From: Chloroflexota bacterium
GTDB taxonomy: Bacteria; Chloroflexota; Anaerolineae; Promineifilales; Promineifilaceae
Assembly (NCBI GenBank): GCA_024275635.1
Contig: JAJRYT010000139.1
Location: 17,035 to 81,034, forward strand
Reading direction: 5' to 3'
DNA: 64,000 bases
Notes under the pieces: model-generated
What the model was told of the DNA's origin: nothing
The model's input: the letters and a program-made list of their open reading frames with translations, nothing else
The model's database searches: none
Part shown: positions 1 through 8,912 of the stretch, piece by piece
Numbering within the stretch: position 1 is the stretch's first letter
Layout: each line of letters opens with the position of its first letter
Position numbers and translations under genes: made by a program

Positions 1-1
1 A

Positions 2-151
2 TTGTTGGCGCATGAAGAAACCGGGTACTCGTTATACGATTCCCTTATTCTCACAGCGGCTATTGAAAGCGAATGTAAAACCCTATTCAGCGAAGATATG
101 CAGCACGGCCGAAAAATTCGCAGGTTGGAGATTGTCAATCCTTTTGCTTAA
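2..151 (+). CDS. VapC-like PIN domain toxin, C-terminal part
   Basis: This open frame enters from the left edge and encodes the last 49 residues of a PIN-domain ribonuclease. The visible part reads YSLYDSLILTAAIE, then LFSEDMQHGRKI, and ends LEIVNPFA. This is the usual end of VapC toxins, with the Asp of the S-x-x-D-S/A-L-I motif and the acidic residues of the EDMQ motif that help hold the catalytic metal. VapC proteins cleave tRNA or rRNA and are neutralised by a VapB partner, which would lie outside the window. The product is incomplete only because the window starts here. The family call is fairly safe, the toxin role is inferred. Confidence 0.75.
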   Translation: MLAHEETGYSLYDSLILTAAIESECKTLFSEDMQHGRKIRRLEIVNPFA

Positions 152-178
152 CAAATAGGTGACAGGCGCTTCAATTGA

Positions 179-2557
179 TTATCGTCGTCCCACCACCGGG
201 GCGATTCTCCGGCCCACCCATACTTCCTCTTTGAACTCAGGATTGCTGGCTGAAGCCACAAAGTAAGTGACACCTTGCACGGTCGGCCGTTTCTGTAGCT
301 CGCGCCAGAATGTCAAATACTCCATCCCCTTGCGGAAAGTTGATGTGCCAGCCTTGTTGTTGCTGGCCTCCGTTACCCAAATGGGTTTATAACGGAAGCG
401 GCTGATGTAATCATCCAACACATCCAGCGCGCGCGACATGGGGTAAACGCTTGACCAGTATAGGTGGATACCCAAGCCATCGGCTGCCTCTACCGCGGCG
501 CGGCTGGCTTCAATAAAGCGCACATGATCTTGCTTGAGATTGCCCACATCACTGCCCGGGGAAAGACCGGGATAGATAAAACGCTGACCGGGTAGTTCTC
601 GCCGATACAGTTTCAGGAGTTCCAGCCACCATTGGGCGAAGCTGGCGCCATCTGACCAGGATGTGAAAAGCCCTTCGGGTCGCAAATTGGTTTCATTGTG
701 TAGTTCAACCACCACGTCTTTGCCGGGCAGCAGGCTGAGCGTGCGCTTGACATCGCTGATTGTATCGTTGAAGAATTGGTTGGGGCGGATGTTGCGGCCG
801 CCAAAATCGAGAAAAGCGCGCACAATCCAACTGGCGTCGGGGTGCGCTTTTACCAGTTTCTTGATGGCGCTGGGGTTGTGGAAGGAGAGCAGTTTGATGA
901 TGCCCGGCCGCATAATGCCGATTTCCTTGATTTCTGCATCGGAAATACCCGGATCGGCTGAAGCATGGATGCCGATTTTAGCGTTGCCGAACGGCGTGGG
1001 ATCGGGGTTTGGTTTTTCCGGTGTTGTGGTTGTGTCAGTGATGGGCGCAGCGCCGAAGGGGAGTTGCAGTATCTTATCATCCACGCGCACAGGGGTGTAT
1101 TCGCCCTGGGCGGCGCCGGTGACGATCATGCCGGCGTTGGCCGGAACGAAACCGATATTTTTAGCGTTGCGCCGCGGCGCGTCACGTAGATTGATGCCGT
1201 AGGGGCCGGCGACGCCTTTGTCGCCTGTCACCGTGATTTGGGTGGAAAAGGCCCAGCCGGGGGTGGTGTCGGGAATGGGCAGTTCCGGTTCCGGCGGCGG
1301 CGTACCGCCCGGCAGGGGTTCGGGCTGGTCAACGGCGGGAATGGGGCTGGGGATGTTGAGCACATCATCGCGGTTGGCCAGGACGGGGGTGTATTCCCCT
1401 TTGGCTCTGCCGATGATGGTAGCCGCGGCCCCGCCTTTGAGCAGGCCGATGTTTTGGCTGGAGCGGGCGGGGCGGTTGCGCAGGTTAATGCCGAAACGGC
1501 CGACAACTGCCTGGCCGCCGGTCACTGTCAAATACTGTGACCAGGCCCAACCGAGGTAACTATTTTCGGGCGGTTCTGTCTCATCGGGGGCGAGGACAGG
1601 GGGCTTGTCGGGCAGGTTGACCGGCCCGGAAAAATCGGAACGGCGTGCGCGCACGGGGGTGTACTCGCCGCTGCGAATGCCAATGATGGATACGGTACTG
1701 CCACCGGCGACCAGGCCGATGTTTTTGCCGCTGCGGGTGGGGTTGGCTCGTAAATTTATGCCGTACTGACCGACAACGGCCTGATTGCCAGTGCGGGTGA
1801 GGTAGGCGGTGAAAGCCCAGCCATCAACGGTGGTGACGGTTGGCGGCGGCGGCGGGGTCGGCGGCGGTGGTTCTGGCGGTTTGGCGTTGCTGAGGGCGCT
1901 GGCCGGCACTTTGACAGGAGTATACAAGCCTCTTTTGGCCCCGGTTATGATCATGATGGTGCCGCCGGGGACGAGGTCAATGAGACGGCCGTTTACCCGC
2001 GCATCCTGCCGCAAATTTATCCCGCCGGCGCTGGCCTGGGCCAAATCGCCAACGACAAAAATGCCATCTGTGTACGCCCAGCCATCCGTGTAGGGACCGG
2101 CCGGTTTTTGGAAACCCATGAGCGGCATGAGGAAGGGGGTGGGGTCAATGATGCTGTAGGGCCAATTGCCTTGTTTGGCCCCCTTTTTCTTGAGCGTCAG
2201 GTGGAGATGGGAGCCAAAGCTGTTGCCGGTGTTGTCAGCCAGGCCCAGCAAATCGCCCGCTTTGACCTGCTGACCGGAACGCACCCGCGCTTGCTGCATG
2301 TGGCCGTAGATCGTTTCGTAACCGTCCGCATGTTCGATTCGCACGTGGATGCCGTAGTTGTGAACGGCGGGGTTGGTTTGGACGAATTTGACCTGACCAG
2401 GAGCGACAGCGAAGATTTTACTGCCGGTGGGGGCCATAATGTCCAGCCCTTCGTGGCCGGGCAGGCCGAATTGGGCATAGTTTTGGGGGTTAGCGCCGAA
2501 ATATTGGTTGATGCTGCGGAATTCGGTGGGCCAAGCTTCAAATTTGAAACTACTCAT
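179..2557 (-). CDS. M23 metallopeptidase with four SH3-like repeats and a clan-A glycosidase-like domain
   Basis: The 792-residue protein has three regions. Residues about 10-150 form an M23 (LytM) peptidase domain with the zinc motifs HEGLD (H35, D39) and HLH (H117, H119). Four SH3-like repeats of the type GINLR...NIG...G.YTPV follow at about 180-220, 265-305, 355-395 and 450-495, joined by proline-rich linkers. From about 525 to the end there is a TIM-barrel glycosidase-like domain with a probable acid/base Glu in HNETN and a second Glu in WVTEAS. The ATG chosen has GGAGG five bases upstream, and a TTG four codons earlier is unlikely. No signal peptide is visible, which is odd for a cell-wall enzyme. 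A peptidoglycan or glycan role is inferred from the domains. Confidence 0.85.
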   Translation of the reverse strand: MSSFKFEAWPTEFRSINQYFGANPQNYAQFGLPGHEGLDIMAPTGSKIFAVAPGQVKFVQTNPAVHNYGIHVRIEHADGYETIYGHMQQARVRSGQQVKAGDLLGLADNTGNSFGSHLHLTLKKKGAKQGNWPYSIIDPTPFLMPLMGFQKPAGPYTDGWAYTDGIFVVGDLAQASAGGINLRQDARVNGRLIDLVPGGTIMIITGAKRGLYTPVKVPASALSNAKPPEPPPPTPPPPPTVTTVDGWAFTAYLTRTGNQAVVGQYGINLRANPTRSGKNIGLVAGGSTVSIIGIRSGEYTPVRARRSDFSGPVNLPDKPPVLAPDETEPPENSYLGWAWSQYLTVTGGQAVVGRFGINLRNRPARSSQNIGLLKGGAAATIIGRAKGEYTPVLANRDDVLNIPSPIPAVDQPEPLPGGTPPPEPELPIPDTTPGWAFSTQITVTGDKGVAGPYGINLRDAPRRNAKNIGFVPANAGMIVTGAAQGEYTPVRVDDKILQLPFGAAPITDTTTTPEKPNPDPTPFGNAKIGIHASADPGISDAEIKEIGIMRPGIIKLLSFHNPSAIKKLVKAHPDASWIVRAFLDFGGRNIRPNQFFNDTISDVKRTLSLLPGKDVVVELHNETNLRPEGLFTSWSDGASFAQWWLELLKLYRRELPGQRFIYPGLSPGSDVGNLKQDHVRFIEASRAAVEAADGLGIHLYWSSVYPMSRALDVLDDYISRFRYKPIWVTEASNNKAGTSTFRKGMEYLTFWRELQKRPTVQGVTYFVASASNPEFKEEVWVGRRIAPVVGRR

Positions 2558-2580
2558 GGGAACCTCCAATTATTGAGTGT

Positions 2581-2680
2581 TAGGTGTCACGTTTCAAGTA
2601 TCAGATGTTAACGGATTGAAAGATGCTGACAGGAAATTCTATCCTGGACACATGATACATGACACCGGGTACTTGACACA
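2581..2680. repeat. degenerate inverted repeat between genes
   Basis: The gap between the M23 gene and its upstream neighbour is rich in the words GTGTCA, TGACAC, TATCA and TGATA. They are arranged loosely as an inverted repeat (GGTGTCA near 2583, TGACACC near 2660). It resembles the other low-complexity palindromic elements in this window. It may act as a hairpin, but no clear terminator U-tract follows. Confidence 0.35.
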
Positions 2681-2684
2681 AGTT

Positions 2685-3926
2685 TTATGGTGAAACAATT
2701 AAGTTATTGAAACCGAGCGGGACGAGTTGGATGAAACTGTTGCCGGGAGCCAGGGGCAGGATAGCGCCGTCCAGGTCGGTGAAGGTGAGCATGTCGTAGG
2801 GATCGTCTCGATGCCAACGGCCGTCTACCCTCACCCCATCCCGAAAAACAGAAACCGGCCCCTCGCCCCACACCTGAATCTGGATGGAGTAATGGCCGTC
2901 GCCAACATGGTCTTCCAAAATATCGGTATCTTCGTGGTGGGCGGCGAGCAGGATGATGTTTTTGAAGCTGATCTGCTGGCCGGCGTTGGCGTCGAGGTGG
3001 GGTTCGCCGTCAGTCCAGCGGATGTAACGGCCGTTGCCACTGTTGTAAGCCCAGGTCACATACGTCCCATCGTAGCCGATCTCAATCTGGCGGGCCGGTT
3101 CGCCGGGGGTGAGCGGTTCCGCGCTGAAGGCCATGCCGTTTTGGAACTGGGGCGGCCTGTTTTGGCCGCGCTGGTCGAGGATGGCCCGCAAGTTGTAGGT
3201 GCTGGTGAACAGGGTGTGTTCAAATGCCTTGTTGGGGTCTTCCACGCGGAAGAAGCCGCCGTGCCCAAAATCGGGCGAGATGATGCGGTCGAAGAATTCG
3301 CTGTCGCGGAACATGAGCCGCACCGGGCCGGAGGAACCGGAGTAGGCGAAGGCGGCGTCATACATTTTGGGGATTTCCAGGTCAATGATGCGCCCGCTGC
3401 GGATGGAACCGACGGGATCGGCATCATGGCTGTAGAAGACGGCCGTGAACCGCGTCAATCCCCCCTCGGCATAATGTTCAAACACCAGGTCGGCGTTGTT
3501 CAGGCCGGATTGGGGGCGGACGATAGCCGGGGCGTTGGAGATTTTGATGGCTAACGGCCGTCTTGCCAACACAGCCGGGTCAGTAACTGTTTCTCCGGTT
3601 AATGGGTTGACGTTGGCAGGGAAGTTAGTGGGGCCGATGAGACCTTCGGGGAGGGAAACGGCCGTTGGCGGGGCGGGCGAGGCGGTGGGTTCGGCCGCCG
3701 CCGCGCCCTCATCTACGACGATAACCGGCGGCGGGGCGAGGGTAGGCGTGGGCGGCGGCGTGGGCGCGTTGTCAGGTTCAGCGGCGGACGGCTCGTTGTC
3801 AGTCACGACGCGCGTGACTTCAACAGGAATACCGGTTGAAGTTGGTGTTGGCTGGCAGCCAATAAACAAAAGCGATAACAATAGAACAACAAGAAGCGCC
3901 ATCAATTTAGGCTGATTTGTTGACAT
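2685..3926 (-). CDS. DUF3048 (YerB-like) lipoprotein
   Basis: The 413-residue product starts with a lysine-containing n-region, a hydrophobic stretch and the lipobox LLFIGC. It is therefore probably a lipoprotein anchored outside the cytoplasmic membrane. A Pro/Thr/Ala-rich spacer covers about residues 25-100. The rest is a DUF3048 domain, recognisable from NPLTGETV at the start, RPLAIKISNAP, then GLNNADLVFEHYAEGGLTRF and the GSIRSGR motif. The family includes B. subtilis YerB, whose biochemical function is not established. A GGAGG box lies four bases before the ATG. The neighbour downstream is the M23 protein, so an envelope role is plausible but unproven. Confidence 0.85.
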   Translation of the reverse strand: MSTNQPKLMALLVVLLLSLLFIGCQPTPTSTGIPVEVTRVVTDNEPSAAEPDNAPTPPPTPTLAPPPVIVVDEGAAAAEPTASPAPPTAVSLPEGLIGPTNFPANVNPLTGETVTDPAVLARRPLAIKISNAPAIVRPQSGLNNADLVFEHYAEGGLTRFTAVFYSHDADPVGSIRSGRIIDLEIPKMYDAAFAYSGSSGPVRLMFRDSEFFDRIISPDFGHGGFFRVEDPNKAFEHTLFTSTYNLRAILDQRGQNRPPQFQNGMAFSAEPLTPGEPARQIEIGYDGTYVTWAYNSGNGRYIRWTDGEPHLDANAGQQISFKNIILLAAHHEDTDILEDHVGDGHYSIQIQVWGEGPVSVFRDGVRVDGRWHRDDPYDMLTFTDLDGAILPLAPGNSFIQLVPLGFNNLIVSP

Positions 3927-4003
3927 GAAGCCTCCAATTCAATTTTTACCAACAATTATACGGGGACGAGGGAGAGAAGCACGTCAGGAATGGTGGCGAT
4001 GAA

Positions 4004-4795
4004 TTAGCGAACGCGCCGCTGCCAATGTTCTTTGGGGGTTAGTTCAGTTACGCTGTCATCGGCGTGAATGAAGTCCAGCAGCAGCCGGTTAAACTTCACT
4101 TTTTCTTGCAGCATGGGGAAATGGTTGCACTTTTTCAGGGGAACGAAGAAGCGTCTAGAATCGGAATTTTGTAAACGGCCGTATTCGCTTGGCGGCAGCT
4201 GCACAACCTGGTCTTGCTCTCCGGAGACGATGAGTAACGGCCGTTCACAACTCGCCAGATCATTAACAAAATCAATCCCCTTTAACTCTTGAGCTAGTTG
4301 ATTCACAGCCAATTGGTCCGTCTTTTGCATTTCCGAATCCACTTCCATAAAACTATTAGACTTTCCCAACACGCGCGAGACAAACGAATCCGGCGTTGAA
4401 TTTGTCAAACGCGCATGAATAAAATCACCTTGAAGTGGTAGAGAAACCGTCACCAGCTTGTGAACATTTTCCGGGTGTTTTTTGGTATATCGCAGCGCTA
4501 CGGCCGCGCCCAATGAATGTCCTATCAGAATAACTGGCTGGACAATACCCATCTTTTGAACGAACTGGTCAACCATTTCTACATAGGCTGATAGCGTATA
4601 TAAATTGGACGACTTACTGGAATCGCCAAAGCCCCATAAATCAATCGCAAATGAACGCTGCCCTGCGGATAACGCCTGCATAGACGGCCACCAATAGCGC
4701 CAGGACCCCAGCCAACCATGCACAAAAAGCAGCGGTTGGCCGCGGCCCAGAACCTCGTAATGAATCAGTTGGTTATTGACGGTGGCAATGCTCAT
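4004..4795 (-). CDS. alpha/beta hydrolase
   Basis: The 263-residue protein is a single-domain alpha/beta-hydrolase. It has the oxyanion-hole motif LFVHGWLGSW, the nucleophile elbow GHSLGA, an acid in the SGEQDQVV segment and a catalytic His in KKCNHFPM near the C-terminus. The substrate is unknown and small-molecule esters are only a guess. The ATG used is two codons inside the longest frame, whose first codon is TTG. It lies 18 bases behind a single-domain response regulator, so co-transcription is likely. It is similar in layout to the second hydrolase at 13061-13912, especially in the HGW...W start and the HFPM end, so the two may be paralogues. Confidence 0.85.
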   Translation of the reverse strand: MSIATVNNQLIHYEVLGRGQPLLFVHGWLGSWRYWWPSMQALSAGQRSFAIDLWGFGDSSKSSNLYTLSAYVEMVDQFVQKMGIVQPVILIGHSLGAAVALRYTKKHPENVHKLVTVSLPLQGDFIHARLTNSTPDSFVSRVLGKSNSFMEVDSEMQKTDQLAVNQLAQELKGIDFVNDLASCERPLLIVSGEQDQVVQLPPSEYGRLQNSDSRRFFVPLKKCNHFPMLQEKVKFNRLLLDFIHADDSVTELTPKEHWQRRVR

Positions 4796-4813
4796 AATCA
4801 AAAACGGATCGAT

Positions 4814-5188
4814 CTAATTCTTGTTCAAAATCGTGTTGACCGTACTAATCAGATCATCGGGAGAAAACGGTTTCAAAATATACTGTTCCGCACCCGCATC
4901 CAATCCGGCCTGCACTTCAGCTTCCTGGCCTTTAGCCGATAAAAAGATGATGGGAATATGCTTTGTTGTTTCCTGTTCCTTTAGCTGGCGGCACGCTTCA
5001 AATCCGGTCATGTTAGGCATACGTACATCCATCAGGATCAAGTCAAATTGGCCCTGGTTAGCCTGCACGATTTTGACAGCCACCGCGCCATCTTCTGCGC
5101 TGTCTACATCAAACCCGCTAAACTGGAGGGTTAATACAATGAGTTCACGAATGTCTTGATCATCTTCGGCAACAAGAATTTTGGCCAT
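4814..5188 (-). CDS. single-domain response regulator (CheY-like)
   Basis: The 124-residue protein is a lone receiver domain. The acidic residues are in ILVAEDDQD, the phospho-acceptor is D54 in LILMDVRMPN, the conserved Ser is in FLSAKG and the Lys in YILKPF. No output domain is present, so it must act by protein contact or in a phosphorelay. It follows the 1204-residue sensor kinase gene by 16 bases and has a good AAAGGA box, so it probably receives phosphate from that kinase. The downstream hydrolase is in the same transcription direction. Confidence 0.92.
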   Translation of the reverse strand: MAKILVAEDDQDIRELIVLTLQFSGFDVDSAEDGAVAVKIVQANQGQFDLILMDVRMPNMTGFEACRQLKEQETTKHIPIIFLSAKGQEAEVQAGLDAGAEQYILKPFSPDDLISTVNTILNKN

Positions 5189-5204
5189 AAATTTATCCTT
5201 TCAC

Positions 5205-8200
5205 TCAGGCCGGATCACTATCTTGAATTACAACGGGCAATGTGAAGGTAAACGTACTGCCTTTACCTAGTTCGCTCTCTACTTCTAAAGCGCCGCCATG
5301 CATCTCAATAAGGCTATGGACAATTGCCAGCCCTAAACCGGTGCCCGGTACACTTTGCACAGCGGATGATTCGGAGCGGAAAAACCGTTCAAAGATTTTC
5401 TGTAGATTTTTTTCGGAGATGCCAATGCCGGTATCCGTAATGCTTACGCTGATGAAATCACCGGCGGGTTTGGCGCTGATCCGAATTTCGCCGCCTTCTG
5501 GTGTGTAGTTGAAAGCGTTGTCTAACAGATTTGTGAATACCTGGGTGATGCGCGCCGGGTCGGCCTGAGCCAGTGGCAGCGCTGGCGACATCTCGGTGGT
5601 AATGTTGATTTGTTTATGGGTATGTTGGATACGGCCGTTCAAATGACCTTCAATAACCTGATCGGCAACCTGGGCAATATCAATGGGTCGCAGATCGAGA
5701 ACGGTTTTGTTTGTTTCAATGCGTGAAATGTCTAGCAAATCATTGACCAACATGTGCAAACGGTCGGCATTGTTTTTGATAACCCGCAAGTATCGTGCCT
5801 GGGGATCACTCATTTGACCGGCGGCTCCCATGAGCATCAGATCAGCGTACCCCTTGATGGAGGTCATGGGCGTGCGTAGTTCGTGGGATACGGTGGATAC
5901 AAATTCGCTCTTGAGGTTGTCTACTTCCACTTCTTTGGTGATATCGCGGAAGATGGAAACCGTGCCGAAATATTGGCGGCCGGCCAGAACAGGGGACAGG
6001 TGAACGCTGATAATTTTGTCTTCAATGGTTAACTGATCAGCCAGGTAAGTCCATTGTTTGACGCGGTCGGCGTTGTTGGCCCAATCCTGAATGGTTTTGA
6101 TCCAGGTGTCGCCGGCATGGCCGTATAGACCCAATAATTCGTTAATGGATTTGCCCTGGAGTCGATTCCGGGGAATATCCAGAATAGAACTGGCAGGCAT
6201 ATTAGCCAGAATGATGCGGCTGTTGTCATCGGCGACGAGAACGCCGTCGGCGATGCTTTCGAGGATGGCCTGGCTTTTGGCGGCTTCGATTTGTTCGGTA
6301 CGGAGCATACTGCCCAGACGTTCGGCCTGTTCACGAATAAGTTTGTAAAGGTTGGCGTTGTTAATGGCGTTGGCGACCTGAATGGCGGCGGCTTCGACGA
6401 GGTCTAGCTGCTGCATGGTGAATGCGGCCGTTTCGATGTGGAAGAGCATGAGGACGCCGATGACCTCTTCACTGGTGATGAGGGGGACGCCTAAAACGGA
6501 GCGATATTGACGGCTTCGGGGCAGATCGATCCAACGCGGGTCTTCGCGCGTATCATGGACGATGACGGCTGAACGATTGCGTATTATCCAACCGGCTAAT
6601 CCTTCATCTCGCTTGATGCCGCTGGAGCCGGTGGGGGTGGATAACGGCCGTTCCATGCCCAACGCTGCCCGAAAATCTAATTCATCCGTTTCTTGATTGA
6701 TAAGCAAAATCATGCCTTGGGTAGCGTTGACAACTTCATTGACCAAGTTTAACGCTTGATTCAATACCCGATCTTGATCTAAACTAGCTGCTAATTCGGA
6801 CGAGATACGCAGTAAGATTTTCACCCGGTTGCTTTCTTCATGCAAAGCATGGGTCCGTTCAGCTACGCGCAGATCCAACTCTTCGTTGAAGTGGCGCAAT
6901 TCTTCAAACAGCTTGGCATTTTGCAATGCGATAGCCACCTGGATGCCAAATGTGGTGGCCTGGGTGGTATCTTTATCACTGAAGCGGTCGGGGTTCCTGG
7001 TATCCGCCAGAACCATTACTCCGATAATTTCGTTTTCTTGTTCCAGAGGCACGCCCAACACGGCTTGAATCGTCTCTTTGTGGGGTAAGCGTAAATGAAC
7101 CTGGTTGGTATCATGTACATGATTGAGATAAAGAGCGCGGCGTTCGCGGTAAATAAGGGTGACAAAGGCTGCGGAATCGTTAATAGGCACGGCGGACTCG
7201 GCAAAAGATAATTCGCCTTGTCCTTTGGCAGTGCTGCCGATGAATTGATCGTCCTCGCGCTGCCAGAGATAGGCGCCGTCAACATTGAATATGTGTAAAC
7301 TTTCCTGACAGATAAGCCCTAATAGAGTTGAGCGGTCCAGCGTGTAGTTGATAGCCAGGCTGACTCGCCCCAGGGCATTGTAGAATCGTTCCCGTTCGTA
7401 AGTATCTTCAAAGATTAGCGCTGTTTCCAGGACGGTGTTGGCCTGGTTAGACAGGGCGGTGAGCAGCTGTCGGTCGCCGGTATCGAAGATTTGTTCCTGA
7501 TCGCGGCTTATGATCGCTATCACGCCAAATGTTTCTTCAGATAAAACGATGGGCAAGATGATGCTTGCGTAAGGTTCGTCTTTGGGTAGCCAAACAGGGT
7601 GTGGTTGCAGCGCTGGATTATCGGATGGGTAAGAGGCGACAAGCAATTCCTGAGTGGTGATGACCTGGTAAATTGGACCGCTTTGATTTAATGGGAAGGT
7701 TGAGCCAATGGCGCGTGTAGCGGGCTGTGTATTATTGAACTTTTTAGGATGGGCATAGTCTTGAAGAACAACGAGCTGGTTAGCGTTGGGTCGCCACTGG
7801 TAGATGGTGTATCCGTCGGCGTTGATGGCCCGGCGCATATGTTTACCCATCAGGGTGACGACGCTGTTTTTATCGAGTGTGCCGGAGATGGCCCGGTTGG
7901 CTTCGAACAAAGTTTGGAATTCGCGGCTGCGGGCCAGGGTTTCCTGGACGAGTTGGGTGTTTTCGATGACGGAGGCAGCGAATTGGGCGTATAGTTCGAT
8001 GGTTTGCAGAGTGCGCGGGCCGGGGCGCCGACCGTTGCCAGGTTGATCCAGTCCTATTAGACCAATAATTCGCCGCTGCCGATTGTGCAGGGGAACAAAT
8101 AGAATGTCCCTTGGGTTCCAAGCGCGCGCATCCTCTTCGCCGGTGGCTGTTTGGTCGAGTAAGATGGTTCCCAGATTTTCTTCAGACCATTTACTCTCAC

Positions 8201-8819
8201 CGGGAATGAAGTAACAATCGCCATGACGGTAACGATCAAGGTCTGGCCTGCTGAAAAGGTCACGCCAAACTTGAGCGGGGAGGATGTTTTGGCGCAAAAA
8301 TTGTTGTTCTTCCGGTGTAAACCCGGCCATAATGAATTTGGTAGGCTGGAAATCTTTATCACGTAAGGTCAGCAGCACACGGTTCCAGCCGGTCATTTGC
8401 AACCCGTTGACGATGAGTTGTAATTTTTCATCAAAGTCGGGTTCTTTGTTGATGCGGGTCAGGGCTGTTAGATGGTCAATGGCGGCTGGCTGGGTGGTCG
8501 GCGGAGTGGGGCTAATAATGAGTTGGATGAGGGTGTCATCGAACCCGAAGCAAGGTTTCGCCAGGATGTCAAGAATACGGCCGTTACTCATCTGCAACCG
8601 TGTTTCATCCGGCGGCGTGAGAAGCTTTTGCCATTTCTCATACGGGGCTACGGCCTGGAAAATTTCAGTAAGTGAAGCAGGTTTTAAGTCAAGACCTAAT
8701 AAAGAATAGGCTGCTGGATTCATGTATGAAACAGCGCCATCAGTCTTAAATAAAACGATTCCCTCATTGAGAGATTCAAGGAAAGTCCAGGTTGCAGCCG
8801 AGGTTAATTCCTGTTCCAT
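5205..8819 (-). CDS. multi-PAS/GAF sensor histidine kinase
   Basis: The 1204-residue kinase has an N-terminal PAS domain (about 10-115) and then four GAF-like domains (about 120-290, 305-470, 480-640 and 665-830). A second PAS follows (about 845-960), with a short coiled link and a HisKA domain with the phosphorylation site SHELRTPM. It ends in an HATPase domain with N-box NLLDNAFNYTPEGG, G1 box DTGIGI and G2 box GTGLGLAIVHS. There is no membrane segment, so it senses a cytoplasmic signal or a small ligand. It is flanked by two response regulator genes on the same strand. A sigma-70-type promoter lies just upstream. The ligands of the GAF domains cannot be told from sequence. Confidence 0.93.
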   Translation of the reverse strand: MEQELTSAATWTFLESLNEGIVLFKTDGAVSYMNPAAYSLLGLDLKPASLTEIFQAVAPYEKWQKLLTPPDETRLQMSNGRILDILAKPCFGFDDTLIQLIISPTPPTTQPAAIDHLTALTRINKEPDFDEKLQLIVNGLQMTGWNRVLLTLRDKDFQPTKFIMAGFTPEEQQFLRQNILPAQVWRDLFSRPDLDRYRHGDCYFIPGESKWSEENLGTILLDQTATGEEDARAWNPRDILFVPLHNRQRRIIGLIGLDQPGNGRRPGPRTLQTIELYAQFAASVIENTQLVQETLARSREFQTLFEANRAISGTLDKNSVVTLMGKHMRRAINADGYTIYQWRPNANQLVVLQDYAHPKKFNNTQPATRAIGSTFPLNQSGPIYQVITTQELLVASYPSDNPALQPHPVWLPKDEPYASIILPIVLSEETFGVIAIISRDQEQIFDTGDRQLLTALSNQANTVLETALIFEDTYERERFYNALGRVSLAINYTLDRSTLLGLICQESLHIFNVDGAYLWQREDDQFIGSTAKGQGELSFAESAVPINDSAAFVTLIYRERRALYLNHVHDTNQVHLRLPHKETIQAVLGVPLEQENEIIGVMVLADTRNPDRFSDKDTTQATTFGIQVAIALQNAKLFEELRHFNEELDLRVAERTHALHEESNRVKILLRISSELAASLDQDRVLNQALNLVNEVVNATQGMILLINQETDELDFRAALGMERPLSTPTGSSGIKRDEGLAGWIIRNRSAVIVHDTREDPRWIDLPRSRQYRSVLGVPLITSEEVIGVLMLFHIETAAFTMQQLDLVEAAAIQVANAINNANLYKLIREQAERLGSMLRTEQIEAAKSQAILESIADGVLVADDNSRIILANMPASSILDIPRNRLQGKSINELLGLYGHAGDTWIKTIQDWANNADRVKQWTYLADQLTIEDKIISVHLSPVLAGRQYFGTVSIFRDITKEVEVDNLKSEFVSTVSHELRTPMTSIKGYADLMLMGAAGQMSDPQARYLRVIKNNADRLHMLVNDLLDISRIETNKTVLDLRPIDIAQVADQVIEGHLNGRIQHTHKQINITTEMSPALPLAQADPARITQVFTNLLDNAFNYTPEGGEIRISAKPAGDFISVSITDTGIGISEKNLQKIFERFFRSESSAVQSVPGTGLGLAIVHSLIEMHGGALEVESELGKGSTFTFTLPVVIQDSDPA

Positions 8820-8854
8820 GCGATTAATTTGAAACCTCAGCCATTACTGCCAAT

Positions 8855-8883
8855 ACAATAAAATCAATAAAGCGTGTCGTCAA
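8855..8883 (-). promoter_or_regulatory. sigma-70-type promoter for the sensor kinase
   Basis: Read on the minus strand, TTGACG and TATTGT are separated by 17 bases, which places the transcript start about 30 bases before the kinase ATG. This suggests that the kinase, receiver and hydrolase genes can be transcribed apart from the genes before them. Confidence 0.55.
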
Positions 8884-8912
8884 AAAATAACTGTGATGAG
8901 ACGGCTGATGGC

